Positions 1-12,780 of a stretch of 64,000 nucleotides of DNA are shown here, in pieces (positions within the stretch are counted from its first letter, which is position 1; every line of letters begins with the position of its first letter). Source of the DNA: Emydura subglobosa (taxonomy: Eukaryota > Chordata > Testudines > Chelidae); the NCBI GenBank assembly GCA_007922225.1, contig ML679962.1:28875563-28939562 (forward strand). The letters run 5' to 3'. The translations under genes and the position numbers were made by a program. Under the pieces are notes generated by a model, which ran no database searches, was not told where the DNA came from, and saw only the letters and a program-made list of their open reading frames with translations.

Positions 1-645
1 GATCTATGGGATCCATAAGGATGTTCAACTAGGTTTAAAACTAGGTTCAAGAGGTGGAGTTCCAATCTGAATCTAAAAACTTCGCAGGAGTTTGTGGTAA
101 CTTGTTTGGAACCATCTCTAGATGTAACCAAATTGACTCTCTTTCCGGGGAATCTTTTGGTCCAATAATGTAGCCCTCATTCAAGGCAAAATTCCAACTG
201 ACTTCCTAGTCATAACTTTCTATATTTAACCCGTCAAAGGAGTGCTTATAATAAGTTTTTACATATTATTTGCTTTAAATTACTGGCCCAGCCTTAGTAA
301 CTTGTATTTTCATAGGGGTAGAGTTGGTTGAATACTGCAAAACTAGTTTTTGTGAACATTTGCATGATTTCCAAAATCCCTCAAAATTCCAAATTTCTTC
401 AGTTTATACTTCTTATCATTCAGTATTCACACTTACAGATTTCGGTTCACACAAACGTTTGGGGAATGTATGTTCTTCTAATTAATACTCATGTTCTCAA
501 AAGAACCAGATTATTTATGTGCATACAAGAGTATTTACTGCTCCTTTTTTGTTGTTCATATTTTTCCTCCAGTTATAGTCTTTTGGAAGGCAGACAAAAA
601 CCATGCAAGTCTGATGACTAATGACACCCTACCAATACCCAATAG
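1..645. other. Unique AT-rich DNA, no gene seen
   Basis: No coding segment, RNA gene or clear repeat was recognised. A short stretch near 319-331 (TAGAGTTGGTTGA) resembles the terminus of the MITE that starts at 648, but the sequence after it does not match, so no element is called. Confidence 0.6.
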
Positions 646-647
646 TA

Positions 648-985
648 GAGCTGGTTGAAATGTTCTAACTGAAAAATTTTCATCAAAAAAAATTGTAGGA
701 AAATGTTGAATTTTGACAAATTTCCAACTTTTTATAGGAAAATTCAGAATGAAGTATTTTAATTTCAAATCAACATTTTGAAACAAAATATTTCATTTTG
801 AACTACCATGTTGAAATAAAAAGTTTAGTTTCAGTTGAAACAGTAGACTTTCACCTTCTGATTTCCAAATAAAACTTTTTCAAAGCTTTCATTTCAAGAA
901 AATTTCTGATGCTTTGACATTTGGTCCCATTTTGGGACAAAAACAAATTACCTGTGAGGCAGAAATTCTGTTTTCCAAACAACTC
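648..985. mobile_element. AT-rich MITE with AGCTGGTT-type termini, TA-flanked
   Basis: The left end reads GAGCTGGTTGAAA and the right end AAACAACTC, an imperfect terminal inverted repeat. TA lies directly outside both ends (646-647 and 986-987), which fits a TA target duplication of the Tc1/mariner type. The interior is runs of A and T with GAAAAATTTTCAT-like palindromes and has no coding capacity. The same terminal motif recurs at 31.6, 54.3, 56.7, 57.4 and 60.3 kb. The superfamily is inferred from the TA flank only. Confidence 0.6.
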
Positions 986-987
986 TA

Positions 988-2227
988 CCCAACAGTATAT
1001 AGTATTAGTCAAATGAACTATTTCCAAATTAGTCACCCAAAGTGGTGAGTACTTCAGAATAACAAACAAATACATGTGCAGGCTTGTTTCACTAAAAGGA
1101 GGGAAAAAAATCAGATAATTTATACGCAAAGAATCATTGAAAAATTTCTAGCCAGGACTTTTATTTAACTATCATCTATTCTTCTATTTTAGATGTTACG
1201 TTACTTCAGTCAAGAAAAGACTTTTCCTTAACATGAGAAAAATTCAGCTCACCAGAACAGATTTCCTTCCAGATGATCATTTTGAATGTTCAATTCGATG
1301 TAGTGGTTTTCATGCAGCTGCCACTGCTGTCTTGTTTCTACACTCCTGAGAAAATTTTTTAAAAGTAATTAAGTGTGAATGCTTATGCATCAGCCTGTCT
1401 TTTATCCTAAGGAGTTTTTGTTTGTTTAAATTTAGCAGCTTCTCTCTTCACACTAACTCTTCACTACAGTGTGACCTTTCAGGTCACAAATTCAACTATT
1501 ATTCCTTACACCTCTGAGTGTGAGAGAGAGGTAGAGAGAAGGGGACGCTAATTGGATTTGGGCCTGGAATGTATATTCATTGGGAAGTCCTCAGTGTAAT
1601 GTATTGGACTGCCTCATAGGTACTTGTGAACCAATTGACCAACTGTAGTGATAGCAATCTATGTCAAAAGTAATTTCTTTGTTGAAGATCTAGTCCTACA
1701 TCCTCAATTGTTGTAAAGCAGGACAGTTTCAATGAAATCAATAATTTACCACTTGAGAAGCATTAGTGAAGTCAATGGAGCTGTGCTGATCATTTGGTCC
1801 TTAGACTCTCTGCAAGGCAACTGTAATCAAGTGAAGTACCATGTCTCATGATGAAACATTCTCTTGTAATGTATATCTTATCTTCAGCCATTGGTCACAG
1901 TAGTAGTAAGGCTAAAGAAAAAAATATGTCATTGACTTATTCACTGCTGAGAAAATTGGTATAGGGGAAGAAGACTGATGCAAAACATGGTTTGAAAAGG
2001 TTGAAGAGACTATATTTTTAAGCTATCCCAGGAACCCTTTTATTTACACTCAGTCATAGGAATCTGCTACTTCTAGGCTTTTCTGCATTTTTCTCTTTCT
2101 CTGAGGCACTCAAGAATTGACCTGGGTGATTTATATTGGCCAACACTTTTATTTCCCCATCAAAATGCATATTTGGGATAAGCAAAACATTTTTCAAATT
2201 TGTCAGATTGTTTTGTACCCCCTCCCC
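988..2227. other. Unique AT-rich DNA, no gene seen
   Basis: Nothing was recognised except a short GA-rich tract near 1519-1545. No frame gives a credible exon. Confidence 0.6.
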
Positions 2228-2280
2228 ACAAAAAAAAAAAAGAAAAAGAAAGAAAAAAAAAGAAAAGGCAAAACAAAACA
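2228..2280. repeat. A/G-rich low-complexity tract
   Basis: A nearly pure A tract with scattered G and C (AAAGAAAAAG units). It makes lysine-rich frames on the plus strand and phenylalanine-rich frames on the minus strand; neither is coding. It borders the AT-rich MITE-like sequence that follows. Confidence 0.85.
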
Positions 2281-2282
2281 AA

Positions 2283-2574
2283 TCCAACAATTCTGAACAA
2301 GTTGAACCATTTCATTTTGATGTTTTCAAAACACAATTTTTCAATTTCAAAGGAAGTCATTTTTTTAATTTTATAGTTTGAGATTTTTAAATAAACCCTC
2401 AAATGAAACTAAACATTTTGGATTAAAAGAAGTATTTTTGGGGCCTGAAATAAATTTTAATCCACATTTCATTTTGCTGAAAAATTTGAAATATCTTTTG
2501 TTTTGGGTCAACTTGATTTTTTTTTTTTTTTTGTTTGACCACTAACTCAAAAAATTGGTTATTTGTTCAGCTCT
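2283..2574. mobile_element. Probable AT-rich MITE fragment
   Basis: A stretch of AAAATTTC/GAAATTTT-type palindromic sequence ends in TTGTTCAGCTCTG, close to the reverse complement of the AGAGCTGGTCAA terminus seen in related elements. A poly-T run lies at about 2518-2532. The left end cannot be fixed, so the extent is approximate. Confidence 0.4.
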
Positions 2575-5500
2575 GTGTCATGTCTGACTGTCAGCATCCT
2601 CTAAAACAAAGCTGGCGAATTGCACTAATGATGCTCCCTAATTTTTCTGTCTCCATGCTCAGACTGAGACATAGATTTCCTCAGAAGTTCATACTGAGGG
2701 CTCTTTACTTCAGGAATTTGACCATCCTTTTCCTTCTCCCTCCAGCTGGATGTCTATCTGACAAGAAAAGGGTTTTGGGGGGAACTCTGTAAGGAAAGAT
2801 GAAGAATCTAACAGCAGTGTAAGGCTATCTGGCATTGCTATAATATTTGTGGAATGTGCAGCTTTGTACTAATAGAAAAAAAGAGCAATACTTTCCCTTC
2901 CCTTTCACCAACATTTTAAGAATATTTTCCCACTGATGCTTTCAGAAATGTTCTAACTTGGTATTTGCAAGTCAATGGCAAAAAGTGCAGAGTGCTCTGG
3001 GAATTACATAGTCACAGACAATTAGTCTTTTAAAAGGTCTGCTGCTTGGAAATTTGCCAATAAGCTCAACATAGCCTCAGTACATAATATAAATTTTTAA
3101 CGATTATGACTTTGCTAAATTCAGCCTTTAACAGTTTTTGGAGTTGGGTTTTCAAACTTTCAAATCAAATATAACCCAATTAGTTTAGTTTTGGATTTAA
3201 CTGAACTGCCCCATCAGTAAAGTGTTTAAATAAATCAGCATTAATATACTTTTACTGCAATAAATAAAGTTATGTCTATATAGTTCAAATGTCAATAGTC
3301 ACATGGAGCTCTTGGAAATTAAGTACTTAGGGCACTCCATATGTTTAATGCTGTGTTAACTTCAGGAAATATACACTTTATTGATCTTTTTAAAGGTTCA
3401 GATGAAGACTTTCATAAGGATTTCAGCCAATGTTTTTTAAGATGGTAAAACAAATATTTATTAAAATGCATGTAATATACAAATTGGTATATATTACTGC
3501 ACATCTTACTCTGGAAAGGCAAAGGAACAGAAAGTCTGCTCCTAAGGGAAGATCAGGAGCTATTCAGGAACAAGAGTGTGCTTGAAACCCAGGGAAGGAG
3601 AAGAACTATGCCAGTCCTAGACTGCAGGGTGGAGTGGGGCACAAGAGCCTGAGGACTAATGTGGAGATGTTGCATTATAGCTAAGGCTCACCTGGGAGAA
3701 AGAGGGGAAGCCAACTGAATGAAGAGTTAATTGCCTTTATATTTTTGTTGGGTGTATTAAAGAACTCTGTGGTCCTGGAAAGGAGCGGGCTCCTGAATAT
3801 GTGCTGGCCAGAGGTTCAAGCCACTCCAATGGCTAGAATTGGCTGAAGAACACCATGGAAACTGAGGCACAGCTGCAGCAGTGACACATCCAACCATGAG
3901 GGGGCACGTTGGGGCTGCAACACTGCTATTGGGAGAATAGATTGTTCAATGGAGTACACTCTTAAAGTACTCTCTGTGTAGCTACACCCGTCCCACTGCC
4001 AAAAATGGGAGGTGTATGACTTCCAAAGGAGTATTTGTACCCCTTATTGTCTTTGTGATAATTTTCCTCCTCTTCTATGAGCATGTGCGTAAAACACACA
4101 GCTCAGATTATGCATGAGTCTCCACTTCGGTCACTTCTGCTCACAGGGGCAATTTCACTGCGTTCCAACATCTTTTGATAGAGAGTGATAATCTATAGGC
4201 TGAAGGGATCACAAAGGTTCAGCAGGGACTTCTACAGTTTCCTGGTGGCTCTACTTGTTGGCAGATTGTTGTTGTAATTGGGCACCGATCACTAAACACG
4301 ACAGCAGCTCTTAAATCTCCCAGTTTTGTGATACTAAGTATAGAGTCTCTCCCCCCATCACCATCCCTTCTCCCCTCCCCCATAAGGTTATTTGTCACTC
4401 ACTTTCTGCCCTGTTTTTGGTTTGTATTGTGCAGCCTCAAAATAGGAGCTTTCCCAAGAAGCTCTGTAAGGAGAGTGCATCCTGGATTTTCTCCTCAGGT
4501 CTGGCTCTCTTTGTACAGCAGGCTTTATTCAAAGCCTACCGAAATTAATCGGAGGTCTTTCCTTTGATTTGACTAGGCTTTGGATCAGGCCTTAGTTGAG
4601 GCAGGGCTAAATATTTGGTCCCTTGTGGCAGCTGAGCACAGTCTTTATCCAGAAACAGCTTCAGCACAGTTAGAATTAGGTGTGACTGAGTCCCTGTCAG
4701 CACTCTTTGGCGTAGTTACTTTGAAACTTATTTTGCCAGTGGCCATTGCCATTGAGAAAAGACTTGAGGCTGCATTTGACTTTTACAGCCCATAGACTTT
4801 ACAGTGGTAAAACTTGGTGAACTCTGTACAAAGATTTCCATACAGTCAGTAATTCATAGGAGGAATTTAATAACTGAAGTGACCTTTCCCTAGGTGTTTC
4901 AATTATGTTTATTAAGGAGAACATCTTGTCAAGCAACTAAAGACTTTACAGAAGCAGGTTGAATCTCTAACATCCCTTTGGGATTGTAGAAGACATACAG
5001 TTGCAGAAACCATTGAAAGGCTCATGGAATTATGGGACATTAAATTTGATCTACTTTTCAAGATTAGAAAATGTACTCCAGATCTTGGTTCTTTACTCTC
5101 TCGGACCTACCAAGCTGGAGGAAGGAGTCTAATTTATACCATCTTACATATTACCTTTTACTTGGCCCTAAAATGTAATCATCTGCTAAAATAAACAATT
5201 TAATAAGATTAACCAGGTCATCCAACATTCAGACAAAACTATAAGATGAAAATGTAATGGCCACTATTTCATTATTTTCCAGCACTTAGCTAACTGGGAT
5301 GCTTTCAAGTCTCTTACTTATTGTCTTTGATCTGTATAGTACTCAACTTCCGGTTTTTTTGGTACCCTTTTCCAGGCAACAGGCTTTTATCATCTGAAAA
5401 TCTTGTGCTTGAAGCCTACATCCTGGGCCCCTCAAGTTTTCACCCACTGATACCATCTTCCAACATGACACGGCACCCCAAACCCCTATACTAAAGTGTT

Positions 5501-7055
5501 CTGTAATTGGACTTGTCTTTACATCATAGATTCAGAGAATGTAGCCTCTCTGAGGCATACTTGGGCTCTGAACTCAGGACCTGTGGCATGATAGGTGAGG
5601 GCCATAGCCATAGGTTGTCCAGTCCCTGGAGAGATCAGCCTTATTCCCACTATCAGCTTTTCCTCAACCTTAACCTAGCAATAGCTTTATTGTCCCACTC
5701 TGCAGCAGCCCTAGGGAGAATTTCATCAGCTATTCTCTCTGCAAATGTGTGATCATCTGTGCTGCTTTGTGATTTCTTTGTGAGGTAAGAAGTTATCCTG
5801 AGGTTCCTCATTTTTCTCATATTTCTTTGTGAAGGAAAATCAAGGCCCGATCAGAATTCAGTTGCTAGATTTATTTTGAGATACCAGCTATAACTAAGTG
5901 AGCGCAGTTCAGCCCTCTTTATTTTCACTAACTATGCTCTTGTCTGGTTCTAGTAGTGCCCTGTGCTATCAGTCTAAAGGCAAAGCCTTAACATTAAAGT
6001 AGAACAGAGATTTGCTCCTTAGTACTCCTCTGGTATTAATGAACCAATAAAATCCATTTTTCCATGGAAATGAATGAGATGTGCAATAAATATTCACAGC
6101 AAGGTAATGCAATGAAAAATATCACCTGATACAGTTACTAAACAATTTGCTTGTACAATTATTATCATGTTACCCGCAGTTACCCGTTAGTCTAGGCAAG
6201 ATATACAGTAAACATTGGGAAGAGTGACCAAAGAATGAAATACTGATCGTCGGTCCAAATAGCTGCACTATTTAGCCAAAAATGGAATAAATTAAATAAC
6301 TAATAATTAAATAATACAGGTTTCCCTTTTCCCTAGTTGCTTTTCTAGCAGGTTACTAGTGGAAACAGTACACTTTGATACGTTCTGAGGGCTTTGATTT
6401 ATTATTCAGTAAATTGCCTTGCATTTCTGGGAGCAGGAGCTAAAATGACTAATGTGGTGTTACATTCGGTTAAATCAGCTTGTAAGTTAAGAGTGAAAAC
6501 TTCTTGTTGCTTGTCAGCATGTTCCCTGTTTTCTGAACATTAATTTATGATGAAAAGCACATGTGCAGCGTCATTTTCCCCAGACAGTCTGTTCTTCCCT
6601 TGACTTGGCGCTTTTGCCAATTGCCTGTTTTTAAGAAAAAATTCCCTTATTAGCTTACTCTCTCGATTATCTCCTGTGCTTATCTTGCTTAGTCTAGCTG
6701 GTTATTTTTCCTTACCCAGCTTCTACCCTGTTCTCCATGGAAGTCCAAATGTGGTTAGGCTTTCCTGTACTCAGAACATCTAGGCATGCAGAAGAGAGAA
6801 CAATCCTCTTCCTAGCCTCTGTCCCTAAAAAATACTTGTGCCTGCTGCTACTCTGCAATGGGGAGAGAATGAAGAAAACTCTTGAGTCATGGTGTGTTTG
6901 ATGCTCAGGCAATTGAATGGAAGGGTTTCCTTCCCAATTAAGTATGCAAATTGGCTTCTCATGGTTGACAGTAGAAAAACTCAGGCATATACCTAGATCT
7001 CGTTGCTGTAAAGTTTTTTCCCAGCAGAAATTGCTGGGAGAGGCACTTTTGTTTA
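2575..7055. other. 4.5 kb of unique DNA, no gene seen
   Basis: Both strands were read for exons with splice sites, RNA genes and repeats. Nothing was convincing. Open frames are about 80 codons or shorter and low in complexity. A CT-rich patch lies near 4350-4382. Confidence 0.55.
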
Positions 7056-7287
7056 GTAGACAGGATAAACAGGAAACGTGGGTTCTGTGCCCAGCTCAGC
7101 CATTCACCTGCTGTGGGATATGGGACAAGCCACATCATTACTCTCCACCTTTGTTTCCTTTCCCACTTTGTCCCCTCCATCTTGCCTATTTAGATAGCAA
7201 GGTCTTTCAGATAAAGACTGTCTTACTATGCGTTTGTGCAGCAGTTCTTGGGGCATTTAGGTGCTGTCATACAATTAATAATTTAAG
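7056..7287 (+). mobile_element. Cry-type tRNA-derived SINE
   Basis: The B-box region reads GTGGGTTCTGTGCCCAGCTC. It is followed by the diagnostic CCATTCACCTGCTGTGGGA and GGGACAAGCCAC blocks and ends in a tail (GCATTTAGGTGCTGTCATAC) typical of the tortoise Pol III SINE. The A-box end is eroded. This is a dead retroposon, not a functional tRNA gene. Confidence 0.8.
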
Positions 7288-8089
7288 ACGTCTGTATTTC
7301 TTGCTGTCCTTCCTTATACAGAGCTTTAGCTCATGTTTATTCTCTGCCCCGAGTCACAATGAAAAAAAGTTTAATCATGCAAGGACCATGAATCAGCTAT
7401 GGCAGATAAAGCCTGAGGTTTTGGATCTGAGTTTTATATCACACTTAATGGTACAATAGTCCTTTATCTTCCTAAATTTGATTCTGGGTTAAACCAAAAC
7501 AACTTAGCCTTGACCCAAACCTCAGTATTTTCATCTTATACTCAGTATCTTGTACTTTACTCAGTATTGTCAATGTGAGTCTTTCCAGTGGCCTTTGGAT
7601 CAGGACTCAATTTGCACAGCTATCCGCAAACATTAAGGTAAAATTCAGGGGCAGATGGATCTGGATCTTGTCTCCATTGCTAATCATAATCTGATAACTT
7701 TGTTGTTAGCCTGGGAAAAAACATCAGCTACAACAGTGTTTTGTATGTATGGTTCTGTTCCACTTGATAGTATCTAAAGAGAAATAGATGAAAAGTTTTG
7801 AGACAAGAAGTGGGGGGTGAGAGAATATTGCCACTGTGTCCCATGAATACAAATTTGTGTGCAGAGGATTTAATTCCAATTAATTATTGTAACAAACTTA
7901 AAGTTTGAGGCATTATTGTGCTCTGCATCTGTGTGGACAAATTCATATTGTGGCCCATATTACAGTTGTGTCAACTGCATCTTCACCATTGATCATCTTC
8001 TGATCACCCATGCTGAAATAATCTGGACTTGTTCCAATGTATTCAGTGAAGCACTTTCAATTGAATGAAATGTAACATGGCCTCTCTAC
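7288..8089. other. Unique DNA between SINE and CR1
   Basis: No gene, RNA or repeat was recognised in this AT-rich interval. Confidence 0.55.
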
Positions 8090-8912
8090 ATAAGACCAAT
8101 GGTATCTAAAGACAGTGGCTGGTGCCAGATGCTTCAGAGCGAATGAACAGAACAGGGCAATTTACTGAGTGATCCATCCCTGTTGTACAGTCCCAGCTTC
8201 TGGCAGTCAGAGGTTTAGGGACACCCAGAGCACACAGTTGCATCTGAGATCGGCTAATAGCCATTGATGGACCTATCCTCCATTAACTTATCTAATTCTT
8301 TTTTGAACTTGTTACACTTTTGGCCTTCACAATATCCCCTGGCAACAAGTTCCACAGTGTAAATAATAAACCCATTGTTCTCCTAAACTAATTTCCTAAT
8401 ATTGGAACCATGAATTCCTTTTCTATTACTACAACTATTTTATTTCTTTTAGACTCTTAACTCTTTCAACAGGTTGACTGTGTGTGTGTGAAGAAGAACT
8501 TCCTTATGTTTGTTTTAAACCTGCTGCCTATTAATTTCACTAGGTTACCCCTGGTTCTTGTGTTAGGCGAAGGGGTAAATAACACTTCCTTATTGACTTT
8601 CTCTACTCCTTTCATGCTTTTATAGGCCTCTATCGTATCACCCCTTAGTCGTCTCTTTTCCAAGCAGAACACTCTGTCCTTTTTAATCTCTCCTCATATG
8701 GAAGCTGTTCCATATCCCTTCTCACTTTTGTTGTCCTTCTCTGTACTTTTTCCAGTTCTAATATATCTTTTTTTTTTTAGATGGGGCAACCGGAACTGCA
8801 TACAGTATTCAAGGTGTGGGCATGCCATGGATTTATATAGTGGCATTATGATATGATCTGTCTTATTATCTATCCCTTTCCTAATGGTTCTTAACATTCT
8901 GTTAGCTCTCTG
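8090..8912 (-). mobile_element. CR1 LINE, 3' end of ORF2 plus 3' UTR, minus strand
   Basis: Read on the minus strand this is the familiar CR1 tail. It contains late reverse-transcriptase sequence (frames with MLRTIRKGIDNKTDHIIM and, after frame breaks, [18 protein letters not shown] and [18 protein letters not shown]), then a 3' UTR ending near AGACCAATGG at the left. CR1 elements are LINEs that are usually 5'-truncated, as here: homology stops near 8912. Frames are broken by stops and indels, so it is inactive. About 115 bp at 8358-8472 do not belong to the usual CR1 alignment. Confidence 0.92.
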
Positions 8913-9584
8913 GCCAAGGTTTATGGTGCTTGAAGGATTCTAGGCCATTGCTAATTTCCAAATTAATATTTAAATCCCTTTACAACTTGTCTTTTAGATT
9001 TATCAACTGTGGAAGTGCATATTTCTAATGAGGTACTATACCATATGATTTAGAGAGGAAATGCGTGCTAATATTTTGCTTTTATCAAAATGCATGGAAA
9101 AGGGGTGGTGATTTTGTAGATGTTATATCTGAGTTTTATACTGCATGCCAATTGCAAACATTTCCACTATTATTTCTATCTCTAGTATATTTATCTTGAA
9201 ATTGTATAAGATCATAATAACTAGATCCCTAAATTCTCCTATTACTTCATGAATACGCCTACCTCTTGCTAGAGAAGCCAGTTAGTGGGGTTGTCTCATA
9301 TTTTTAGATATAAATTATTCCAAAATGAAGAATGCATTGATTTTTTTTCTTAGATGGTGAGAGGGTGACGTATTTAAATAGTCCAAATATCTTTGGTAGC
9401 AGTTGGTTGCTATCTTGGTGCAGTGATTTCACTACCAGTGCATTAACTCTTTCATTTAACTAATGTGGCATATTTTAAAGAAGCCAGGATGACAAATAGC
9501 CTGAATATGTGCGATGTGGCCCATTGTTCAGTCTTTTGCATTTCCCCATCTAGTGGCTGATCCCAAGAGGATTATCGATTTGCT
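8913..9584. other. Unique AT-rich DNA, no gene seen
   Basis: Nothing was recognised in this interval. Confidence 0.55.
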
Positions 9585-9690
9585 ATAGGGTTCAGTTAGT
9601 CTTTCAGCTGAAGCAGTAAAGTCTCGTGCTTTTAGTGCTGCTGGTTCCAGGTTTGAACCGTACTGTTACCCCAAGGAGGGTCAGTGACAC
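9585..9690 (+). mobile_element. tRNA-like SINE head
   Basis: A tRNA-like block contains an A-box-like CAGCTGAAGCAGTAAAG and a B-box-like CAGGTTTGAACC in correct order and spacing. It resembles a second tRNA-derived SINE class in turtles, distinct from the Cry heads elsewhere in the window. No cloverleaf is complete, so a functional tRNA is unlikely. Confidence 0.5.
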
Positions 9691-9959
9691 TAGGAAAATT
9701 ACTAAAGGCTTAATTGTGTCATTTAGGTGTGACTCGGCGTTGGGGGAGGTGCAGAGCTCTGTTACCTCTGGGGTAACTCAAGGACATAGAATCCCTCCCT
9801 GAACTCCGCCATATAGGGAGAGCTCCACTTTGTATACTGCTGCAGCTATTTCCTCCTGGCATGCTGCTCTCACTCTATAGGCTGAGACACAGTGGTGGAG
9901 GAGAGCATGGCCCCCTCCACTGTCTCTGGTGCATTTAGGGTATCGGGCACCCCGTGTTG

Positions 9960-10245
9960 CCAACTGTCATGATTTTGTCATGAGTCTCATGACAATTGTT
10001 GTTTTCCTTAAAGCCCCAGCTCCTGGACTCGAGTGGATATGGGATGATTTCAGCCTTCATTCTTAAAGAAAAAGTCAGTTTCTAGCACTCATGGCTATAG
10101 TGACCCCAGAGCAATCTAAAGACTCGAAAAGCAGAAGGCAAATAAAAAGAACATCAAATCTGTTATTTTTGCACAATTACAGGATTTTGAAGCCAATTTC
10201 ATGATTTTTGAGGTCGGTGGTACTGCCCCTGGCAGAGTTGAAAAG
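9960..10245. repeat. Unclassified interspersed repeat (GTCATGATTTTGTCATGA type)
   Basis: The stretch begins CCAACTGTCATGATTTTGTC and contains TCATGAGTCTCATGAC, a palindrome-rich motif that I recognise as a recurrent reptile repeat. It continues through CCTTAAAGCCCCAGCTCC. The boundaries and class are uncertain. It has no coding potential. Confidence 0.55.
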
Positions 10246-10370
10246 GGCAGTCCTGTCAAATGCACTAAGTAAACACAGGCAGGGCCATGGAGGGGAGGAA
10301 AGGTTTGGAATCTATACTATCCTTGGGAATGAGTTATATATATGACAGATAAAACACCTTCAGATAGAAG

Positions 10371-10399
10371 TTGTGTGTGTGTGTGTGTGTGTGTGTGTT
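10371..10399. repeat. (GT)n microsatellite
   Basis: About 14 uninterrupted GT units. Length variation between individuals is expected. Confidence 0.95.
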
Positions 10400-10885
10400 T
10401 TAAGATGACAATGCCGCCTTAATTCCCAGGCCAGATCTGTGTTGGTTTCAAAGTCATTTTGCTACATTCTTCTTCTTCTATGAGACTCTTAATTTTTCCA
10501 ACTCTTTTATCTTAAAACTCCCCTTTGATTGTGGGCGTAACGCTGTCCTGAGGCAAAGTCTTCCAGGAGAAGCAGCTGCAGTAAACAAGTATCTTGCGAG
10601 CCACTGCTTCTCTCAGAGTTTGAGGAAGGAGGCCAGCAAAACGGTGCAGGGTGGCATGAAATGCCCTGAGTGTTTTGTCAGTTATGTAAATGAGTTAGAA
10701 ACAAATTGAGGTGGTTGCAGAAATGTTCTAATCTGGTGGGGCTGCTCTTCCCCATTCATTTTAAATTGGTGATTTTAGAGTGGATTCTGCAGTGAGATTC
10801 AGCAAGGCAGGTCTGGCTTTTAAAGTAGGCCAGTGCTAGTGAATTCCTAGAACTCTATTCTAAAATAATTGTGCCAATTAAAAGA
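10400..10885. other. Unique DNA, no gene seen
   Basis: Nothing was recognised in this interval. Confidence 0.55.
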
Positions 10886-11108
10886 TGGTCCAATGGTTAG
10901 GATGCTAGCCTGGGACATGGGAGCCATGGATTCAGTTCCCTGCTCTACCACAGACTTCCTGTGTAACCTTGGGCAAGTCACTTGTTTTGTCTCTGCCTCT
11001 GTTCCTCAACCGTAAAATGGGGGTGGCAGCACTTCCCCAGCTCCCGGAGCTGTTGCAAAAATAAATACATTAAAGTTAGGAAGGTGCTCAGATGCTACAA
11101 TAATTTTT
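10886..11108 (+). mobile_element. Cry-type tRNA-derived SINE, near full length
   Basis: The best preserved SINE here. The A-box region reads GTCCAATGGTTAGGATGCTA and the B-box region GGATTCAGTTCCC. They are followed by CTCTACCACAGACTTCCTG, GACC-type TAACCTTGGGCAAGTCAC, an AAAATGGGGG block and a tail ending AGATGCTACAATAAT. This arrangement matches the cryptodiran Cry family and is a main reason for assigning the window to a turtle. Confidence 0.88.
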
Positions 11109-11454
11109 GGGGAGGGGGGTAGAGGACAGAATAGGTGACTCCAAACAATGAAGTGTAGCAATCTTTCATCTCATTTGGTTGTGGGGGGACACGGGAGGAG
11201 GAAGAAGTACTTGGGAGCAGAGAGGGTACAAATACCTTTGTTCTTTATCCCATTCCATCCCTTATGCATGGGGGCAGCTTCCTGTAAACACCTGCAAAAC
11301 CACCACATTGTACTTAAAACTCATCTCTGTCTACACAAAAATGCAGCAATGATTAGACAGCTGGTGTGTTGTGACCACTGCTTACTGTAACCGCTGCATT
11401 ATTACCTGCCACTCCCATTGATTTGCTGTATCCACTTAGTGCTTTTCATCTGAT
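11109..11454. other. Unique DNA between SINE and SINE tail
   Basis: A G-rich start (GGGGAGGGGGGT) follows the SINE. No gene was recognised; an 80-codon open frame at 11148-11390 shows no protein features. Confidence 0.5.
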
Positions 11455-11552
11455 ACTCAATTTGTATAAGGAAGGGACCATCTCTGTTATGCTTGTACAG
11501 TGCCTAGCACTGTTGGACAGGGGTCTCTAGCTACCACAATACAAATAAATAA
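11455..11552 (+). mobile_element. SINE 3' tail fragment
   Basis: Contains TTGTACAGTGCCTAGCAC and GGTCTCTAGCTACCACAATA before AATACAAATAAATAAT, the 3' domain shared by several turtle SINE copies (compare 37,787, 57,770 and 63,185). The tRNA head is absent. Confidence 0.7.
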
Positions 11553-11564
11553 TATGCTGGCAGG

Positions 11565-12780
11565 TCATTTGATTGAACTCTGAAAATTACCATACACTTC
11601 AACATGGTTTTATGGATTATAGGTCTTCTGAAACAAACTTGATATCAGTTTATGGTGAGATTATAAATTTGGTTGGTAAAGGTAACTGTGTTGGCATAAT
11701 ATACCTACATTTCTGTGGGCAGTTTGACGTAGTATTTTGATCAGAATGTGGTGTCATACTATTACTACACAAAATCTATATTGCACATATTAAATGGACT
11801 AGAAATGAAAGAGGAATGGCCATTCATTGGTTGTGTTTCGAAAGGGCTCCCTCAGGTATCTGTTCTTGGCCCAGAGTTATTCAGTTTATCAATGATCTGG
11901 AATAAAATATAAAATTACTGCTGATACAGTTTGCGGATGATATTGAAACTGGTGGAGTGGTAAATAATGACAACAGGACAATTATACAGAGAAATTTGGA
12001 TCGTTTGGTAGGCTGGACTCATTTGAACAATGTGGTTTTTAATACAGCCAAAGGTCAAATCATACATCTAGGAACAAAGTATTTAGGTTATGAAGTACCT
12101 GGAAAGCAGTAACTCTGAAAAGAATTTAAAGGGTCTCATGGATGATCAATGGAATATAAACTCTCAGCAGTGCTGTGGCTAAGAAGACTGACAATGACCT
12201 TTGGATGGATAAGCAGGGGAATATCATGTAGGAAGAAAAAGGTGTATACAGTATTAGTGAGACTGTTACTCAAATAATATGTCCAGCTTTGAAGTCCAAA
12301 TCTCACAAAGGATGTTGAAAAATTGGAAAAGGTTCAAAAAGAACTACAAGAAAAGTTTGAGCTCTGGTAAACCTGTCTCACAGAGAGACACTAAAGAGGC
12401 TTTATTTAGCTTATCCAAAGGAAGGTTAAGAGTTGACTTGATCATAGTCTATAAGTATCTACATGGGGAGAAGGTTTCTGACTTTCAGAGCGTTATTTAA
12501 TCTAGAAGACAAAAGCATAATGAGATCCAGTGGCTAAAAACTAAAGCTAGACAAATTCAGGTAAGAAATATGATGCATATTTTTAATAGTGGAGGTAATG
12601 AATCATTGGAACAACTTTCCAAGGGGTATGGTGGATTCTTATTTACCCGAAGTCTTCATATTGAGATTAAAAGACATGCTCTGCCTCAGCCAGAAGTTAT
12701 GGACTTGATTCAGAAATTACTGGGTGAAGTTTTAATGGCTACTGTTATGCCGCAGTTCAGACTGGATAATCATAATTAGG
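11565..12780 (+). mobile_element. Old CR1 LINE fragment, plus strand
   Basis: Diverged reverse-transcriptase sequence is spread over several frames. It includes the equivalent of the conserved CR1 blocks around 12,010-12,110 (AAAGGTCAAATCATACATCT), the VQKELQE-like region near 12,300-12,360, and a segment near 12,570-12,650 resembling the CR1 C-terminus. Stops and frameshifts are frequent and it is clearly older than the copies at 8 and 38 kb. Confidence 0.75.

Noticed and set aside
4328..4795. Two consecutive plus-strand frames of 79 and 71 codons
   Set aside because: No shared domain, no splice signals joining them, and low-complexity serine/proline/leucine-rich composition in the first.
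10886..10960. tRNA-like A and B boxes
   Set aside because: The context is a SINE head followed by the SINE body; a cloverleaf with paired acceptor stem is not present. The same applies to the other SINE heads.
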